This document shows positions 1-10,639 of a DNA stretch of 64,000 bases, in pieces (positions within the stretch are counted from its first letter, which is position 1; each line of letters begins with the position of its first letter). The stretch comes from Oscheius onirici. Lineage: Eukaryota; Nematoda; Chromadorea; Rhabditida; Rhabditidae. The DNA is taken from positions 1,364,001 through 1,428,000 of the forward strand of contig OW051472.1 in the NCBI GenBank assembly GCA_932521025.1, written 5' to 3'. The notes below the pieces were generated by a model. The model did not search any database, had not been told where the DNA came from, and saw nothing but the letters and a program-made list of their open reading frames with translations. Position numbers and translations under genes: made by a program.

Positions 1-190
1 TCACTCGTCTGACATTAAGAAAGTACATACAATGTTTCAGCTTCTACAGATAGGTGTCGAAGAAGTTTTGTGAGCGATGTTTGATGGCAACGTATGTACG
101 ACTTGTTAGTACAAAAATAATTTTTTTGTTATTTTTTTCGTTTTTGTCAATGGCATAAACTGGAATCTTGGTTGGGCGAACTACTTCAGC
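1..190. other. left edge, no gene seen
   Basis: AT-rich sequence with one TGTTTCA motif at 33-39. The later exons of the K+ channel gene, including the pore, should lie further left. I do not find them here, so this is probably intron. Confidence 0.4.
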
Positions 191-199
191 TCTATTTTT

Positions 200-653
200 G
201 GCTCTTTTTCACTTTGCCCGTCCCAAGAATTTTTTTACCCGACCCAAGGAAAATTTATCTTTCTTTTTTCCGGCAAGAGCGGAACAGAAGGAGAGGGGCG
301 ATAACAGCGTTTATTGGGGAAAAGCAACAAGTCCCAAGAAGTTCCGGAAGAGTAGGGAGTGGAGAGACGGTCTTATCAGTATGCTTTTAGTGACAGCCTA
401 AGCATTTAAAAAGGGTTATCACTCCCACTATGCATCCTCAGTTGGGCTGAGGATGTCATAACTTTCCGTCCTAGTTACATTTGCATCTACTTTGAATATT
501 CGTTTGCGGAAGAATGGCACTATGTGCGACCCAGAAAGAAGTACACGAAAAAATGGTAAAGAAAGATAAAAAAAATTCTTGGGACGGGTAATTTTTTTAA
601 AGCATTCTTGGGACGGGTAAAGAGTGCTTAAGACGGATAAAGTGAAAAAGAGC
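200..653. mobile_element. TIR element E1 (MULE-like, non-autonomous), CCCGTCCCAAGAATT type
   Basis: The ends are inverted repeats: GGCTCTTTTTCACTTT at 200-215 and its complement at 639-653. The 9-base direct repeat TCTATTTTT flanks it at 191-199 and 654-662, a good target-site duplication. Inside each end lie repeats of the motif CCCGTCCCAAGAATT. The centre (about 375-492, reverse orientation) is a core shared with elements E2, E3 and E4. No transposase is encoded. The 9-bp duplication suggests the Mutator (MULE) superfamily, which is inference. Confidence 0.8.
433..455. repeat. hairpin in the E1 core
   Basis: CATCCTCAG, loop TTGGG, CTGAGGATG forms a perfect 9-base-pair stem. The equivalent hairpin in E3 (6401-6422) has a different stem that also pairs perfectly. 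Confidence 0.75.
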
Positions 654-662
654 TCTATTTTT

Positions 663-950
663 CGACCTATTTCGACGATTCTTGCCCCCATTGTCAAGGT
701 CGAAAGAATGAACAACTTTTTTACTTCATATTTTTCCTTTGCCTGAGTATCCAATGCTTACGTTGTAAACTTGAGCAGAATTTGAATAGGGAAACTGTAG
801 TTCTTGTTTTTTGTGTTTTCGCGTTTTCCTTCAACTTTCTTGTCAAATTTTACTGGTTTCATCACAGCCATATAATTTTGCAAGGCCAGTTTTTCTTGTT
901 TACGGAATGATGTCGTTTTTTTTTCTCCAAAACCGAAATACTTTACTCAC
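663..950. other. intron of the K+ channel gene, no exon seen
   Basis: This stretch follows the GTGAGT donor at 945-950 on the minus strand. It contains a copy of a dispersed motif, CTGAGTATCCAA (about 743), that recurs near 23.5, 28.2, 36.2 and 39.2 kb. Confidence 0.4.
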
Positions 951-3900
951 CGATGACCATAACCAATCGTAGCTTGTGACTCCAAACTGAACAATAGTGC
1001 CGTCACAAAATCGTCCACATTCATTATGCAGGGCCTGTAATGTGCCGCGTTCTAAAAATAATCCCATTTTTAGGTCAAAACTCTGAAATACTTCTCCCTC
1101 TATCCTGTACCAGTAGGTGATGAAGGAGTAGATGATCCCAAACACGATCCATGAGGCAAAAAATCCAGAGGCAAAGACGCCTATAATTGTCCTCCATTGG
1201 TATTCTATCGCCAGATGGAACCAGTTTCTGGAAAAGTTTTTCGTTTGAAAAGAAAGCTATAAGCTCTAAGACTTTTCGTATATTAGTTTAGCTGTGATCG
1301 TAGAGAAAAATTGTGTAAAGCAGTAAAAAAGTAGTAGCACTTGCTCTTTGTGGAATAGTTCGATTGTATTTTGTTAGTTTTAAAAAAAGTGAAAGAAAGT
1401 TCTGAAAGTTTTTATTGTTTTAGATGAAGTGTAAAGTCTGGAAGAGTCTTTTGACATAGTTTCTTCTTATTGCATGTCAAAAGTGATGAAAAATACTGAG
1501 CTTAGCAAGAGTTTAGTCTGGAAGAGTAGTTTCAGCTAATAGTCCTTCGGTTTTTGATTGATAAAAGAAAGAAATCCTCTTTCTAGAAAATGCTTCTTGT
1601 TTCAGAATTGCCACTTAGTCAAAGAAAGTTGTTCCCGACAGTTTCTTTACTTCTCCTGCAGAAAAAATATGAAAAAGAAAACCGTTGTGAGAATATACTA
1701 AACAGGAAGCACTAGGCGTGGGAAGTTTTCTGAATAGTTTGCTCAATAAAAAGAGTCACATCCATATTTTCGTGGCGGGACCGGTAAACGAACAAGAATC
1801 GCGGTTGTACTGCAGTAGGTACTTACCTTCGTTCAAACTATTCTAAACTTTCACTGGCTGGAATCTGAACGATATGCTTTGCAACTTCAAGAAAACAAAT
1901 GGGATAAAACTGAACGGAAATCACGTTATGAAACCTTTTTTACCATTTTGTTTTGCTTCAAAAAGAACATATATAAACTCTCGACTTCCAAATTATGATG
2001 TATGCAGCAATCTGTATTAAAGCGCAATAATTTTGGCGGTGTACTCTGTTTGTTTGATATTTCAAACCCAGACGAGAAAAAGGTGAGCTTACCTCATGGC
2101 AATGGATCTCCTAGAAGGCAGTTCGACGTTCCCGAACAACGTCGTTCCATCTTTGGCAATGAGACGAGGCTTCTTGTGTGTGGCTATGCAACTGGGATGG
2201 TTTGTCCAGCCGTCTGAAAAATATTTTCATGCTTTTTGTTTCAGTTTTATTAGAGTACATCTGATGAAGTAACTGGTATTACCGTCTTTTTTCTCTAAAT
2301 CTATTTGCCTCTAGTCCCAAGAAATTCTGTTCACAAAAAAATGACTACAATGGGTCAAAGAGGCTTCTATATAGACAGACGGGGGCGGGACTATTGTTCC
2401 GCGGAACAATCGCTCATTTTCGCTTTCTGCGCGGAACAATCGCCCATCCGCGCTTTCGGCGCGGAACAATCGCCCCTTTTCGCTTTCGGCGCGGAACGAA
2501 TATCCAACTACGATGCAAATGTAACTAGGAAGGAAAGTAATGACTTCTACAGCCCAAGTGAGATGCACAGCGAGAGTGATAACCCTTTATAAATGCTTAG
2601 GCTGTCACTAAAAGCATACTGATGTTATGTTCACATGGTCTATTGTAAAAAAAACTGAGAAGATAGCTGTTTTGAACTTGAAAAACAAAAACCTGTGGAA
2701 AAAAAGCCTGATGACCATGCGTTTACCGCGTTTGAAAAGAGAAGCGGTCTTTTTAGCCGCATCGGAAAAATGTGGGCGATTGTTCAGCGCCGAAATCAAA
2801 AAGGGGCGATTGTTCCGCGCCAAAAGCGAAAATGGGCGATTGTTCCGCGGAACAATAGTCTCGCGTCCAGACAGACAAAAGAGGCGAGAAAAAAATTCAC
2901 TGACTGATTGATCCATATTCAGTGGCTATTTGGAGCCCGTGGAGAGACAGAGGAAAGTGCATTTGATGGTCAGTATCTCTTGTTTTCTCTCGTTTACTGA
3001 TAAGAGAAGAGCATGTGAGAGAGGGCACGTTCTTCTGCTCAAAATAGCTCAAATTTATAGTTCTGAATGAAAGTGATTGAATATTTTTGGGATAAATGCA
3101 TGTTTCTTGAGAAAAACGGACGTTACAAAAAAAGCTAACTTTGTTTCATTTGGAAGTTATAACCCTACTGTGCCCTATTTGTAAGAAAGCTCTTCTGGCT
3201 GCTGTTAGCTAATGTAAAATGGTACAAAATAGGTACAGGTAAGAAATCTAACAATAAACATAAACTTGTACTACATGGATGATGTAAAATGATTTTGAAA
3301 CCAAGGCGGTTCTTACTACAAAAGCTTATTTTTTTTCATTTGGAACTCATAGCCTTAGCGTTTTCCACCAGAACTATTGAACCGACGATTTCCTGTGAAA
3401 ATAAATAAGAACTTTGTTTTTCAATGACCAGTCTTTTTGAGGCAAAAAAGGTTAGGAACGCTAGTTTTTTTTTCGTTTTAGTAGGAAAGTATAAAGAAAC
3501 GTAGGCATAGAACTATGCTGCGAACTCGGAACATGCGCCCAACTGAATGTGATTTTGAAAATTAGTAGTTTCCCTAAAAAAAAGGTTAGGTTTCAAATAG
3601 AAGAGATACCCCCACCCTTTTTCTGCGGAAAATAATTCTCAACCCTTGAACAAAACTAATAATAAGGAAACGGAACGACAAACTTGAAAAATGTTCTTGA
3701 AAAAAACTCGCTATTTTTGCTTCAAAATGTAGGTATAGAAAAACTTAATAAAAAAAACTCATCGCATTTTTTGCATAAAATGAAGGTTTCCCGAATAAAA
3801 GATGTACTACAAAATACGATTTTGTTCCCTTTGGAACGTATAACTTCGTCGTTCTATGGAAACCACTAGTTTTCTTCTGCCGAAATTTAGAAAAAAAGGT

Positions 3901-4986
3901 TACCTTGCTCCTCATCTGCAGCCTTCTCCATTGCAGTACAGCAGCGAGAAGACACAACAAACAAACACCCTCAGGGCTCCTATTATATTTGAAATTTGGC
4001 TTAGATTATAATCCTAGGGAGACGGCCACCTAGAGGTGTCCATCTCACACACAAAAGTCAACAAACTAGACGGAACTTGGAGTCACGAATCGGAGATTTT
4101 TGCAAGTTTTTGTCAAGTTTTTCTACATCGAGGTACTTGCAATACATGAAGGGTAGTTGACTTTACCCCCGCGGGGGTAAAGCCACCGTTTGCAGGTCGG
4201 CGGGATATGAAAACTCTGTGAATGTTTCAAAGTTCCAATAAGAGACGAGCAACGGACAATAAATAGTTTCTGATCGTGGTATTTGGTAAACAAGATTCCA
4301 ATTTTTGAACAATAGCGCATCACGTCGACCTAGGACAATCGTCGCTCACTTTCCAGACAGGCTTCTTTCAAAAAAAAGGAAACCTTTTGTTTCAAAAGTT
4401 TGGTAAGAGGTAAAAGTTTGGTAGGTGAAGTGGTATCCTCTGTGACATGATGAAATTGAAAAAAAAAACTGATAAATGGACTGATAAATGAATATGAGCA
4501 ACACCGAGGTTTAAAACAGATTCTTGTTCGTTGCTCGTCTCTTATAGGAACGTTGAAACATTTTAAGAGTTTTTCAAACCCCGCCTATTTGAATTAGAAA
4601 ATCTAGTGAAAAACGTAATTGATGGACGAACGAGGAACAGAAAAAAAGAAAGATACTAGTGGCCGACCAAAATTAGTGGAACAGTCAAATTTGTAGAGAA
4701 ATATGTGGAAGCTACCCAGATGCACGACAACAGTAAATACCTAAACTGAAATCTGTCTGGTAAACTTTGAAACAATTCAAACTTTGCGTCTTTTTTTTCG
4801 TCAGTTTTTTTGGACTTCGATTTCTTCGAGTTATTAGAGCTTTACAATCCGTCTGTGCTTTGTAACCAAAATGAAACATTTTTTCACATCCCCCGCCATT
4901 TTCACCAACTCAACAAAAGAATAAAACTCACTCATTTCCTTCTTGTTGCCGCCGGAGAGCTTCTCCAGCTCCTCGGCGAGGGGCAT
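951..4986 (-). CDS. inward-rectifier K+ channel (Kir, irk-like), 5' part
   Basis: Three exons on the minus strand: 4932-4986, 2093-2213 and 951-1227. All junctions keep phase (1, 2, 0). The start is the ATG at 4986; a TTTCAG acceptor lies two bases upstream, as expected for SL1 trans-splicing. Exon 2 carries the Kir amino-terminal motif [17 protein letters not shown]. Exon 3 holds a first membrane helix beginning [18 protein letters not shown], the usual W-R then hydrophobic start of Kir TM1, followed by a Cys-containing extracellular turret. The selectivity filter, second helix and cytoplasmic domain lie beyond the left edge. Such channels are tetramers in the plasma membrane that set resting potential. 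The turret is divergent, so the exact irk paralogue cannot be named. Its first intron (2214-4931) holds element E2 and a pair of piRNA-like loci. Family call from TM1 and the N-terminal motif; subtype unknown. Confidence 0.72.
1228..2092. other. second intron of the K+ channel gene
   Basis: Non-coding on both strands as far as I can see. It contains one TGTTTCA motif (1598-1604) without a TATA-like patch. Confidence 0.5.
2381..2868. mobile_element. TIR element E2 (MULE-like), GGAACAATCGCC type
   Basis: Long inverted ends contain GACTATTGTTCCGCGGAAC and three or so copies of the motif GGCGCGGAACAATCGCC on each side. The direct repeat AGACAGAC at 2373-2380 and 2869-2876 is the target-site duplication. 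The centre (about 2512-2700) carries the shared core in forward orientation. It sits in the first intron of the K+ channel gene. It is non-coding; the short ORFs across it are chance. Confidence 0.82.
2900..4150. other. intronic DNA without a gene
   Basis: AT-rich first intron of the K+ channel gene. One TGTTTCA with TATAA nine bases later lies at 3142, but it lacks a well placed YRNT. Confidence 0.4.
4161..4182. repeat. perfect 22-bp palindrome
   Basis: CTTTACCCCCGCGGGGGTAA plus AG reads the same on both strands. It is GC-rich in an AT-rich intron. The function is unknown. Confidence 0.85.
4223..4287 (+). ncRNA. candidate 21U-RNA locus
   Basis: TGTTTCA at 4223-4229, AATAA about nine bases on, TAGT with its T at 4267 (spacing 38). 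It is an inverted sister of the locus at 4495-4560 and shares AAGAGACGAGCAACG with it. Confidence 0.5.
4495..4560 (-). ncRNA. candidate 21U-RNA locus
   Basis: On the minus strand: TGTTTCA at 4560-4554, CTATAAG beginning 7 bases on, TGTT with its T at 4515 (spacing 39). Inverted duplicate of 4223-4287. Confidence 0.55.
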
Positions 4987-5781
4987 CCCTGAAATTTTAC
5001 TCATTTTTCCTCAAAAATGAGGGAGAAAGAGCAGAAAACGACGAAAGAAAGAAGCAAAAAATAGGCTCCAAAGATCAATGCATGTGAGAAGAGTGGGGGG
5101 CTCTTTTCACGTCAGCGTGGGAATCTTGGTGGCGTTTCGAAATTTTTTACGAAACTGAGAAAAATGGAGAGGCGAAAATAGTCTTCAGAGACTACAAAGT
5201 ACAGCTCAGTTCATCAGTGCCTTATGAATTGAGAGAAGTTTTCGGAAATATTTAGTGACACCATTTCTTACAGAAAAAGCCCACTGAGTTTTACGGTAGT
5301 GAAATTTTAGTTTTTTTTTCATATTCTGATCGTCGTGTCGAACTAAAGTTTCTTTAATGTACCACACATGTGTGCGAGACAAGAAAATTGTTTTTTTCAT
5401 AAACGAGACTGAAAACGGAGGAATACCATGGAATTTCGATTGATAACCTGAACCTTTTTTGTGCGGCGATACATCTCTTTTCAGTAATTTCCGGGGTAGG
5501 TACAGAACTTGTGAAACAAATGAGTGCTTCTGTGACTCAAACTCTAACGGTCAGGAACGCTGCTATAACGAATTCTCAAACCGATCTGAAACTGTTGACG
5601 ACCTGTTATTTTCACCTAATAAAAGAAGTGAAACGAAAAAAAAAGTCGGATTTCCACTATCACCAGCTGTTTGAAAAGTTCAAGAGGACATATACATCAT
5701 TCTTGGAAAGAAACTGAGTAATGTGAACGAAAACGAAAAAAAAGCAATGGAAATAGTGGGTAGTAAATATTGGAAATTGTT

Positions 5782-5846
5782 GAAAACCGAATCTGAGGCA
5801 AAGCAAATTTCAGTGTCAATCGAGGTTACATAAACTTTTTGAAACA
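5782..5846 (-). ncRNA. candidate 21U-RNA locus
   Basis: TGTTTCA (minus, 5846-5840), TTTATG at the TATA position, TGCT with its T at 5802 (spacing 38). It overlaps the left part of the outer TIR element. Confidence 0.45.
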
Positions 5847-6400
5847 CACGTTCATTTCGTGCTAGTCTTTTCGGAGAAAAAGTTTCCTAATTCTGCAATT
5901 CTGTTTGTATGTATGGGAAACATACAAACAGTATAATAATTGAAGCAAGATCAATAGGCATAAGACATTGAAAAAAAATACTCGGTACTTCCGTAGAAAA
6001 GGCGGTCTTAATAAGTATGGGCGGTCTTAAAAAAATAGTCGAACCGAGTATAGGCGGTCTTAATAAGAATAGGCGGTCTTAATATTATGGGCGGTCTTAA
6101 CTTTTTTTCTATGGATTTTTCTGGTTTCTTCGCTGATTTCATTAGAAACATACTGCTTGCCAAGAAGTTGAGACATCTCAGACCCAACTGAAAACCCACT
6201 GCGAGAGTTATAACCCATGTTAAATGCTTAGGCTATCACTAGAAGCATACTGATGTTATTTTTTACCCTGACTATTGTTTCCAGTGCATTTTCGCAGAAG
6301 GTGTACTTTATGCCCGCGGGCATATAGCAACGCGTCCTCGAAAAACAACAGCTTTTAGTGATAGCCTAAGCCTTAAAAAAGAGTTATCACTCTCGCAGTG

Positions 6401-6422
6401 CATCTCCGTTGGGTCGGAGATG
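6401..6422. repeat. hairpin in the E3 core
   Basis: CATCTCCG, loop TTGGGT, CGGAGATG: an 8-base-pair stem whose sequence differs from the E1 hairpin but still pairs fully. Confidence 0.7.
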
Positions 6423-6526
6423 TCCGAGTTTTCGGTGAACAGATTACTTCTGATGAGCTGAAATTTGTCAAAAACCACTCGATTTGATTAAAAACTGAGA
6501 GTGAAAAGTTCCTTACTTCTGAAAGG

Positions 6527-7056
6527 AACCAGCCGCCTTCGGCGACTTCGTCGCCTTTATAGCCTAATCAAGAAAAGAGAACATTTTGTGAGTCAAAGCG
6601 GATTATTTTTTTCAGCTGAGTACCAACTTTTTCATGCTGTTTTCATGATGTGTGCTGTGATAAAAAAAGGGAGAAAGACAATGATCATTAGTCTTATTAG
6701 GGAAGTGAGAAGATTCTACCCCAGGGCTCTTCTATCGAAAATGTTGGCCGTCTTGAAGAAGCGGTGGTCTCTAACAAAGTCAACCGATCTCATCTGATCA
6801 CTTCCCCAGTCAACCGATCTCTTCTGATCCCTTCTGATCCCTTCCCCAGTCAACCGGCCCCTGTCAATCCCCTACCGGTTAGCCTGACTCTATTTCCTAC
6901 TCGAAATAATTTTGCAAAAATATTTGGCGAAGAGAGGAGTCGAACCCGGGTCGTCTGGGTGAAGACGGCGACTCTTAACAACACACCAAAATTTGAGGTC
7001 CCGGAGAAACAAACATCCAAACAGAGTCCACCACAGACACCATTGCGCTATAGATA
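6527..7056 (-). mobile_element. SINE family 1, reverse copy
   Basis: Reverse complement of the copy at 9097-9570. It has a tRNA-like head with a B-box (GGTTCGACTCC on the minus strand, near 6933-6945), a middle with GATCAGAAGAGATCGG-type repeats, and a tail with the GC hairpin GGCGACTTCGTCGCC (6538-6552). It carries an insertion of about 150 bases compared with the other copy. Pol III promoter boxes and the absence of a coding frame support a SINE. Confidence 0.65.
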
Positions 7057-7849
7057 GTTTAGATTCTGAAGGGACCAATTTAAGTTCTTCCACTTTCTAA
7101 ATAAGACTTTCTAATCTTTTATACTGCTCGGGAGTTTCTCAACTTTTATCCGATCCAGGAACACGATAGAATACCACGTGCAACGAGCAAAACAACGTGG
7201 AAGAGACATTGAGAGACCCGAGAAAACAATTGGAGAGGTCAAAAATGACCGAAAACGAGAAAAAAGCAACTTTTTTAAGACCGCCTATACTTATTAAGAC
7301 CGCCTATTCTTATTACGACCGCCTTTTCTACGGAAGTACCAAATACTCATCCAAACTGTTTAAAAAACTGGAAATGGAAACCACAAAACAATAAATTTCC
7401 AATATTTACTACCCACTATTTCCATTCGGTTGAAAAGGTTTGCTGGGTCCTTCGAATATCAAAGTTTTGAGGAGAAAAGTCAACAAATCAGTAATCTTCT
7501 AGCTGATTTTGATATAAATGGGAACCACAAAACAAAAAAAATTGTCGAATTTAGACGTTTGAGTAGCCAAAAAACCAGTTGAAAAAGGAAGAGATTGTTT
7601 GAGTTTATATTCTCGGTACAAGCCCAGAATCGAAGTAAAAGCAACGTTTCTTCTGTCATTAGAGTTCAGTTTGAAACACAATTATTTCCGAAATCGAATC
7701 TGAATTTGGAACAAAACTGCTAAAAAAACTGAAGAAAAACGTGTAAATTGAAGAGAAAAATGACGTCATTCTTCCACCCAGAAGCACTATTGGGGCCTAG
7801 TAACTTTCCTTATCACTTCCCGTCTCTAGACTCCTATGTAAATTTCTTT

Positions 7850-7916
7850 CACAGCCGATAAGAAGCTCGAATAGACGAAAATTTTTAAGAAAAGCTATAT
7901 AAGATGTCATGAAACA
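7850..7916 (-). ncRNA. candidate 21U-RNA locus
   Basis: Full CTGTTTCA on the minus strand (ending 7910), then TTATATAG at 8-15 and TATT with its T at 7870 (spacing 40). It is one of the best matches in the window. Confidence 0.58.
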
Positions 7917-7929
7917 GTAAAAAAATCTC

Positions 7930-9090
7930 CCGGGGCGAAAAGGACCAGATTTGATCTCTTACGGGGAGCACACATTAATCGTCGCCGTCGTCCAGGGTGA
8001 CGTCGTGGAAAGAAAATGAGAGGGAAAATTGAAAATAACGGGATTCTATGGGTAGCTCAGTGAAAGTAGACCATTACAGCAACCCATTTTCTTCGTAACG
8101 AGGCCGGTAAAGTAGTAAAAACTGAACTCTTTGCTTCAAAACTCTGAAACATTACTTTTTGCTGCATGTTCACATTTCATTTTGCACAAAGTTATTCAAG
8201 CTTTCTGTTTACCTTCAAAAAGGATATCTAGTTTGCATGGCTGACGCAGTTTGAAACTCGGTTTTTAGCTGATTTGTTGGGTTTGAGAGAGAGACAGAGG
8301 CAGTGACATAGCAAAAAAATGTGCCAAAGAGAGTGTATTATGGAATATTGGTAGTTATTGCATGGCTGACACAGGATCTCGGGATTTGAGAGCAAGCTCG
8401 GGATCCCGTCCCGCGGGAGGGGAATTTTTTTTGAGTGCCCAAATCCCGCGCGGGATCCCGCGGTTTTTCGCTGGAATCCCGCGGGATAATTCAGACTACG
8501 TTTCTCACTGTTTTTGAGCTTATTGACTGGAAAAATCAAGGAAAAAAAATTTTCTGCTATCATCAAAGCCGACATTATCAATTGCCAACTGTCGCTAATG
8601 ACCATTTTCTCAGATACCTTCGTCGTAACGCCAACTTTTTCTACCTGATTTTTACCGGTTTCTAAAGCTTTCTACTTGCCTCTGACACAGTAAAAGCCAA
8701 AGTCTGTATAAACTCCAAGGGGTAGATCCTATTCTTGCCCCCCACCCCAGACCAATAGAGCCCCCCACCGCGAGCCCGAGAAAAAACCATGTTTATTCCA
8801 GCAAAAAAGCAATTTCCCTTGACTTCTTTATTTTTCTACCCATTTCAGTAAAATAGACCAAGTTGCAAAAAATAGGCCTGTAAGATTGCAGGCCGATTTT
8901 TACAACTTTTTATCCTGCCCTTTTTTCTTCAATTTTTTTTCTTTTTTTGTTAAAAAATTACTTTTGAGACTCGTATTCCAGCTAGTAGTTTTGGGTAGAG
9001 AGAAAAAATTATGACGAGATGTAAATGGTCGAGAAACTACGAGAAAATGTAAGAACAGCAGCATTTTTCCCCACCCGAACTAATCTCTCT
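7930..9090. other. intergenic, GC-rich palindromic motifs
   Basis: 8385-8490 holds a cluster of CGGGATCCCG and AAATCCCGCGGGA motifs, inverted copies of a simple GC-rich unit. At 7980-8015 the minus strand could end an exon (HDVTLDDGDD then stop), but no acceptor supports it. I see nothing else. Confidence 0.45.
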
Positions 9091-9096
9091 ACTACT

Positions 9097-9570
9097 AAAG
9101 CGCAATGGTGTCTGTCGTGGCCTCTGTTTATTTGTTTGTTTGTTTCTCCGGGACCTCAAATTTTGGTGTATTGTTAAGAGCCGCCACTGTCACTCAGAAA
9201 ACCCGCGTTCGAGTCCTCTCTGTGCCAAATATTTTTGCCAAATTGTTTTGAGTAGAAAATAGAGTCAGGGTAGCCGGTAGGGGATTAGAAGGGACCGGTA
9301 GGCCTGTATAAGTTCAGAGAAAGATCGGATGGCCGGAAAATAAGAAACTTCGTATCGGTTCTCTAGGTGAGGTTGAGAACCCCGGGAAAAAATGAAAAAG
9401 GTCCGATTGATTAGCGAAGGAAGAAGATGTGACAAGATCAGAAGAGATCGGTTGACTGGGGAAGGGAGCAGAAAAGATCGTTTTTTTAAATCCGCTTTAA
9501 TTCACAAAATGTGATCTTTCTTGAACTGACTATAATGGCGACGAAGTCGCCGAAGACGGCTGGTTATGCA
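9097..9570 (+). mobile_element. SINE family 1, forward copy
   Basis: Starts AAGCGCAATGGTGTCTGTCG. It contains a tRNA-like head with TTGTTAAGAGCCGCC and a B-box GCGTTCGAGTCCT (about 9209), then GATCGGTTGACTGGGGAAGG, and ends with a hairpin GGCGACGAAGTCGCC and GGCTGGTTA. The reverse copy is 6527-7056. Fragments lie at 13183-13290, 15884-16037 and 55965-56045. Confidence 0.68.
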
Positions 9571-9908
9571 TTAATTCTCATCCCAAAGTCTGAGAAACTA
9601 GGCGAAAATGACTCAAAGAGAGGCAGAGAAAAAAGGGAACGAAGAGGAGGTGGGTGTCCCATCTAATGGTCGTTTCTCTCTCCGTCTTCCCCTTAATTTT
9701 CAATTAGTGTCAACCCGGGACGAGACTAGACCTCTAAAATTAACACTTTAGGGGCTGTTTGGTAAGAGTTCTCGTGGCTAGAAAGGAGGAAAAACGGGGG
9801 CGAAAGGGGAGTGAAATTTCGGAAGGCTAATTGTGGGGCAAACAAGGGCGCTTTGGAAAAAGGAAGTTTTGGAAAAAGGAAGTTTTGGAAAATGAGCCAA
9901 AAATAGAG

Positions 9909-9909
9909 A

Positions 9910-9960
<51 letters not shown>
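9909..9960. repeat. hexamer tandem repeat (CAGGGA)n
   Basis: About eight perfect copies of CAGGGA. Open frames through it (Pro-Val or Gly-Thr repeats) are by-products of the repeat. Confidence 0.95.
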
Positions 9961-10406
9961 GTCTGGGCGACAGTACCCTCCAAAGTGATCTGTGCTCCCA
10001 TACGATTAGCCCCAAAGGAAGTATCAGGACGTGTCACGTCCGTTCCAAACAGGCACGAGTCTCTCGAAATCGGGCTCTTCAGGAAGGAAGTCATGAGGTT
10101 CAGATGAGAGAGAGAGGGGGAAAGCCGGACGGAAGCACTCTCTAACTCTGTGTGACGAACGGAGGGCTGAGAAACCTGAAAAGGAGTCAATGGATGCTTG
10201 ATTGGAGCGAGTAAAAGGAGAGAAAAAGGTTAGAGAGATATAGATTGAGGGGATGAGTAATTGGTTCTGAAGGGGACGGAAGTGAAACATAAATGTCCTT
10301 CTTTAGAATACGCGGACCATTAGGAAGTTCTAGGAAACCTGAAGAACTGAAATCTTACTGAAAAGTTCAGTTTTCTTCTGAAGGCCTTCTGAAGACATCG
10401 AGCAGA

Positions 10407-10622
10407 GTGTAAATCTGGATTTGTGAAAAAGTGGATTCTTTGAAGAAGAAGAAGAAGAAGGGATTTGTCTTTACCCCTTGTTTTAATGAATTCAACCGGA
10501 CAAAAAGAGAACAATATTTTTGTATGAACTACGCAACTGGACAAAAAGTGAACAATATCTCTTACAAAAGTCAAAGCCTTGTTTTTTTCTCCTAAGATCA
10601 CTTAATCTTCTGTTCCAGAAAA
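10407..10622 (+). repeat. diverged copy of the lectin-flanking repeat
   Basis: Resembles 13769-13997 and the reverse of 15653-15885: GGACAAAAAGAGAACAATA, CTTTACCCCTTGTTTTA and CTCTTACAAAAGTCAAA are shared. It has extra GAA triplets and many substitutions, so it is the older copy. Confidence 0.75.
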
Positions 10623-10639
10623 GCTGATTGTAACATAGA

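Larger units (their letters stand above)
5984..7340. mobile_element. TIR element E3 (MULE-like), GGCGGTCTTAATA type, with nested SINE
   Basis: The ends are GGTACTTCCGTAGAAAAGGC at 5984 and its complement ending at 7340. The direct repeat AAATACTC lies at 5976-5983 and 7341-7348. Each end has three to five copies of GGCGGTCTTAATA. The shared core is present twice, in opposite orientations (about 6135-6265 and 6345-6440), making a long hairpin. A tRNA-derived SINE (6527-7056) lies inside. It is non-coding and itself sits within another TIR element. Confidence 0.82.
5746..7426. mobile_element. outer TIR element with 33-bp perfect inverted ends
   Basis: 5746-5778 (AATGGAAATAGTGGGTAGTA onward) is the exact reverse complement of 7394-7426. 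Element E3 is nested inside it at 5984-7340. With E3 removed, the outer element would be roughly 320 bases long. No clear target-site duplication was found, and no protein is encoded. Confidence 0.75.

Noticed and set aside
2305-2916. Frames with AEQSP and RNNRPF repeats on both strands
   Set aside because: Translations of the terminal motif array of element E2.
9909-9960. CAGGGA array as an internal telomere-like repeat or a CRISPR-like array
   Set aside because: Nematode telomere repeat is TTAGGC; there are no spacers. It is an ordinary microsatellite.
9726-10190. 154-residue frame with Pro-Cys repeats, and overlapping frames with Gly-Thr repeats
   Set aside because: Open only because of the CAGGGA hexamer repeat; composition is set by the repeat.
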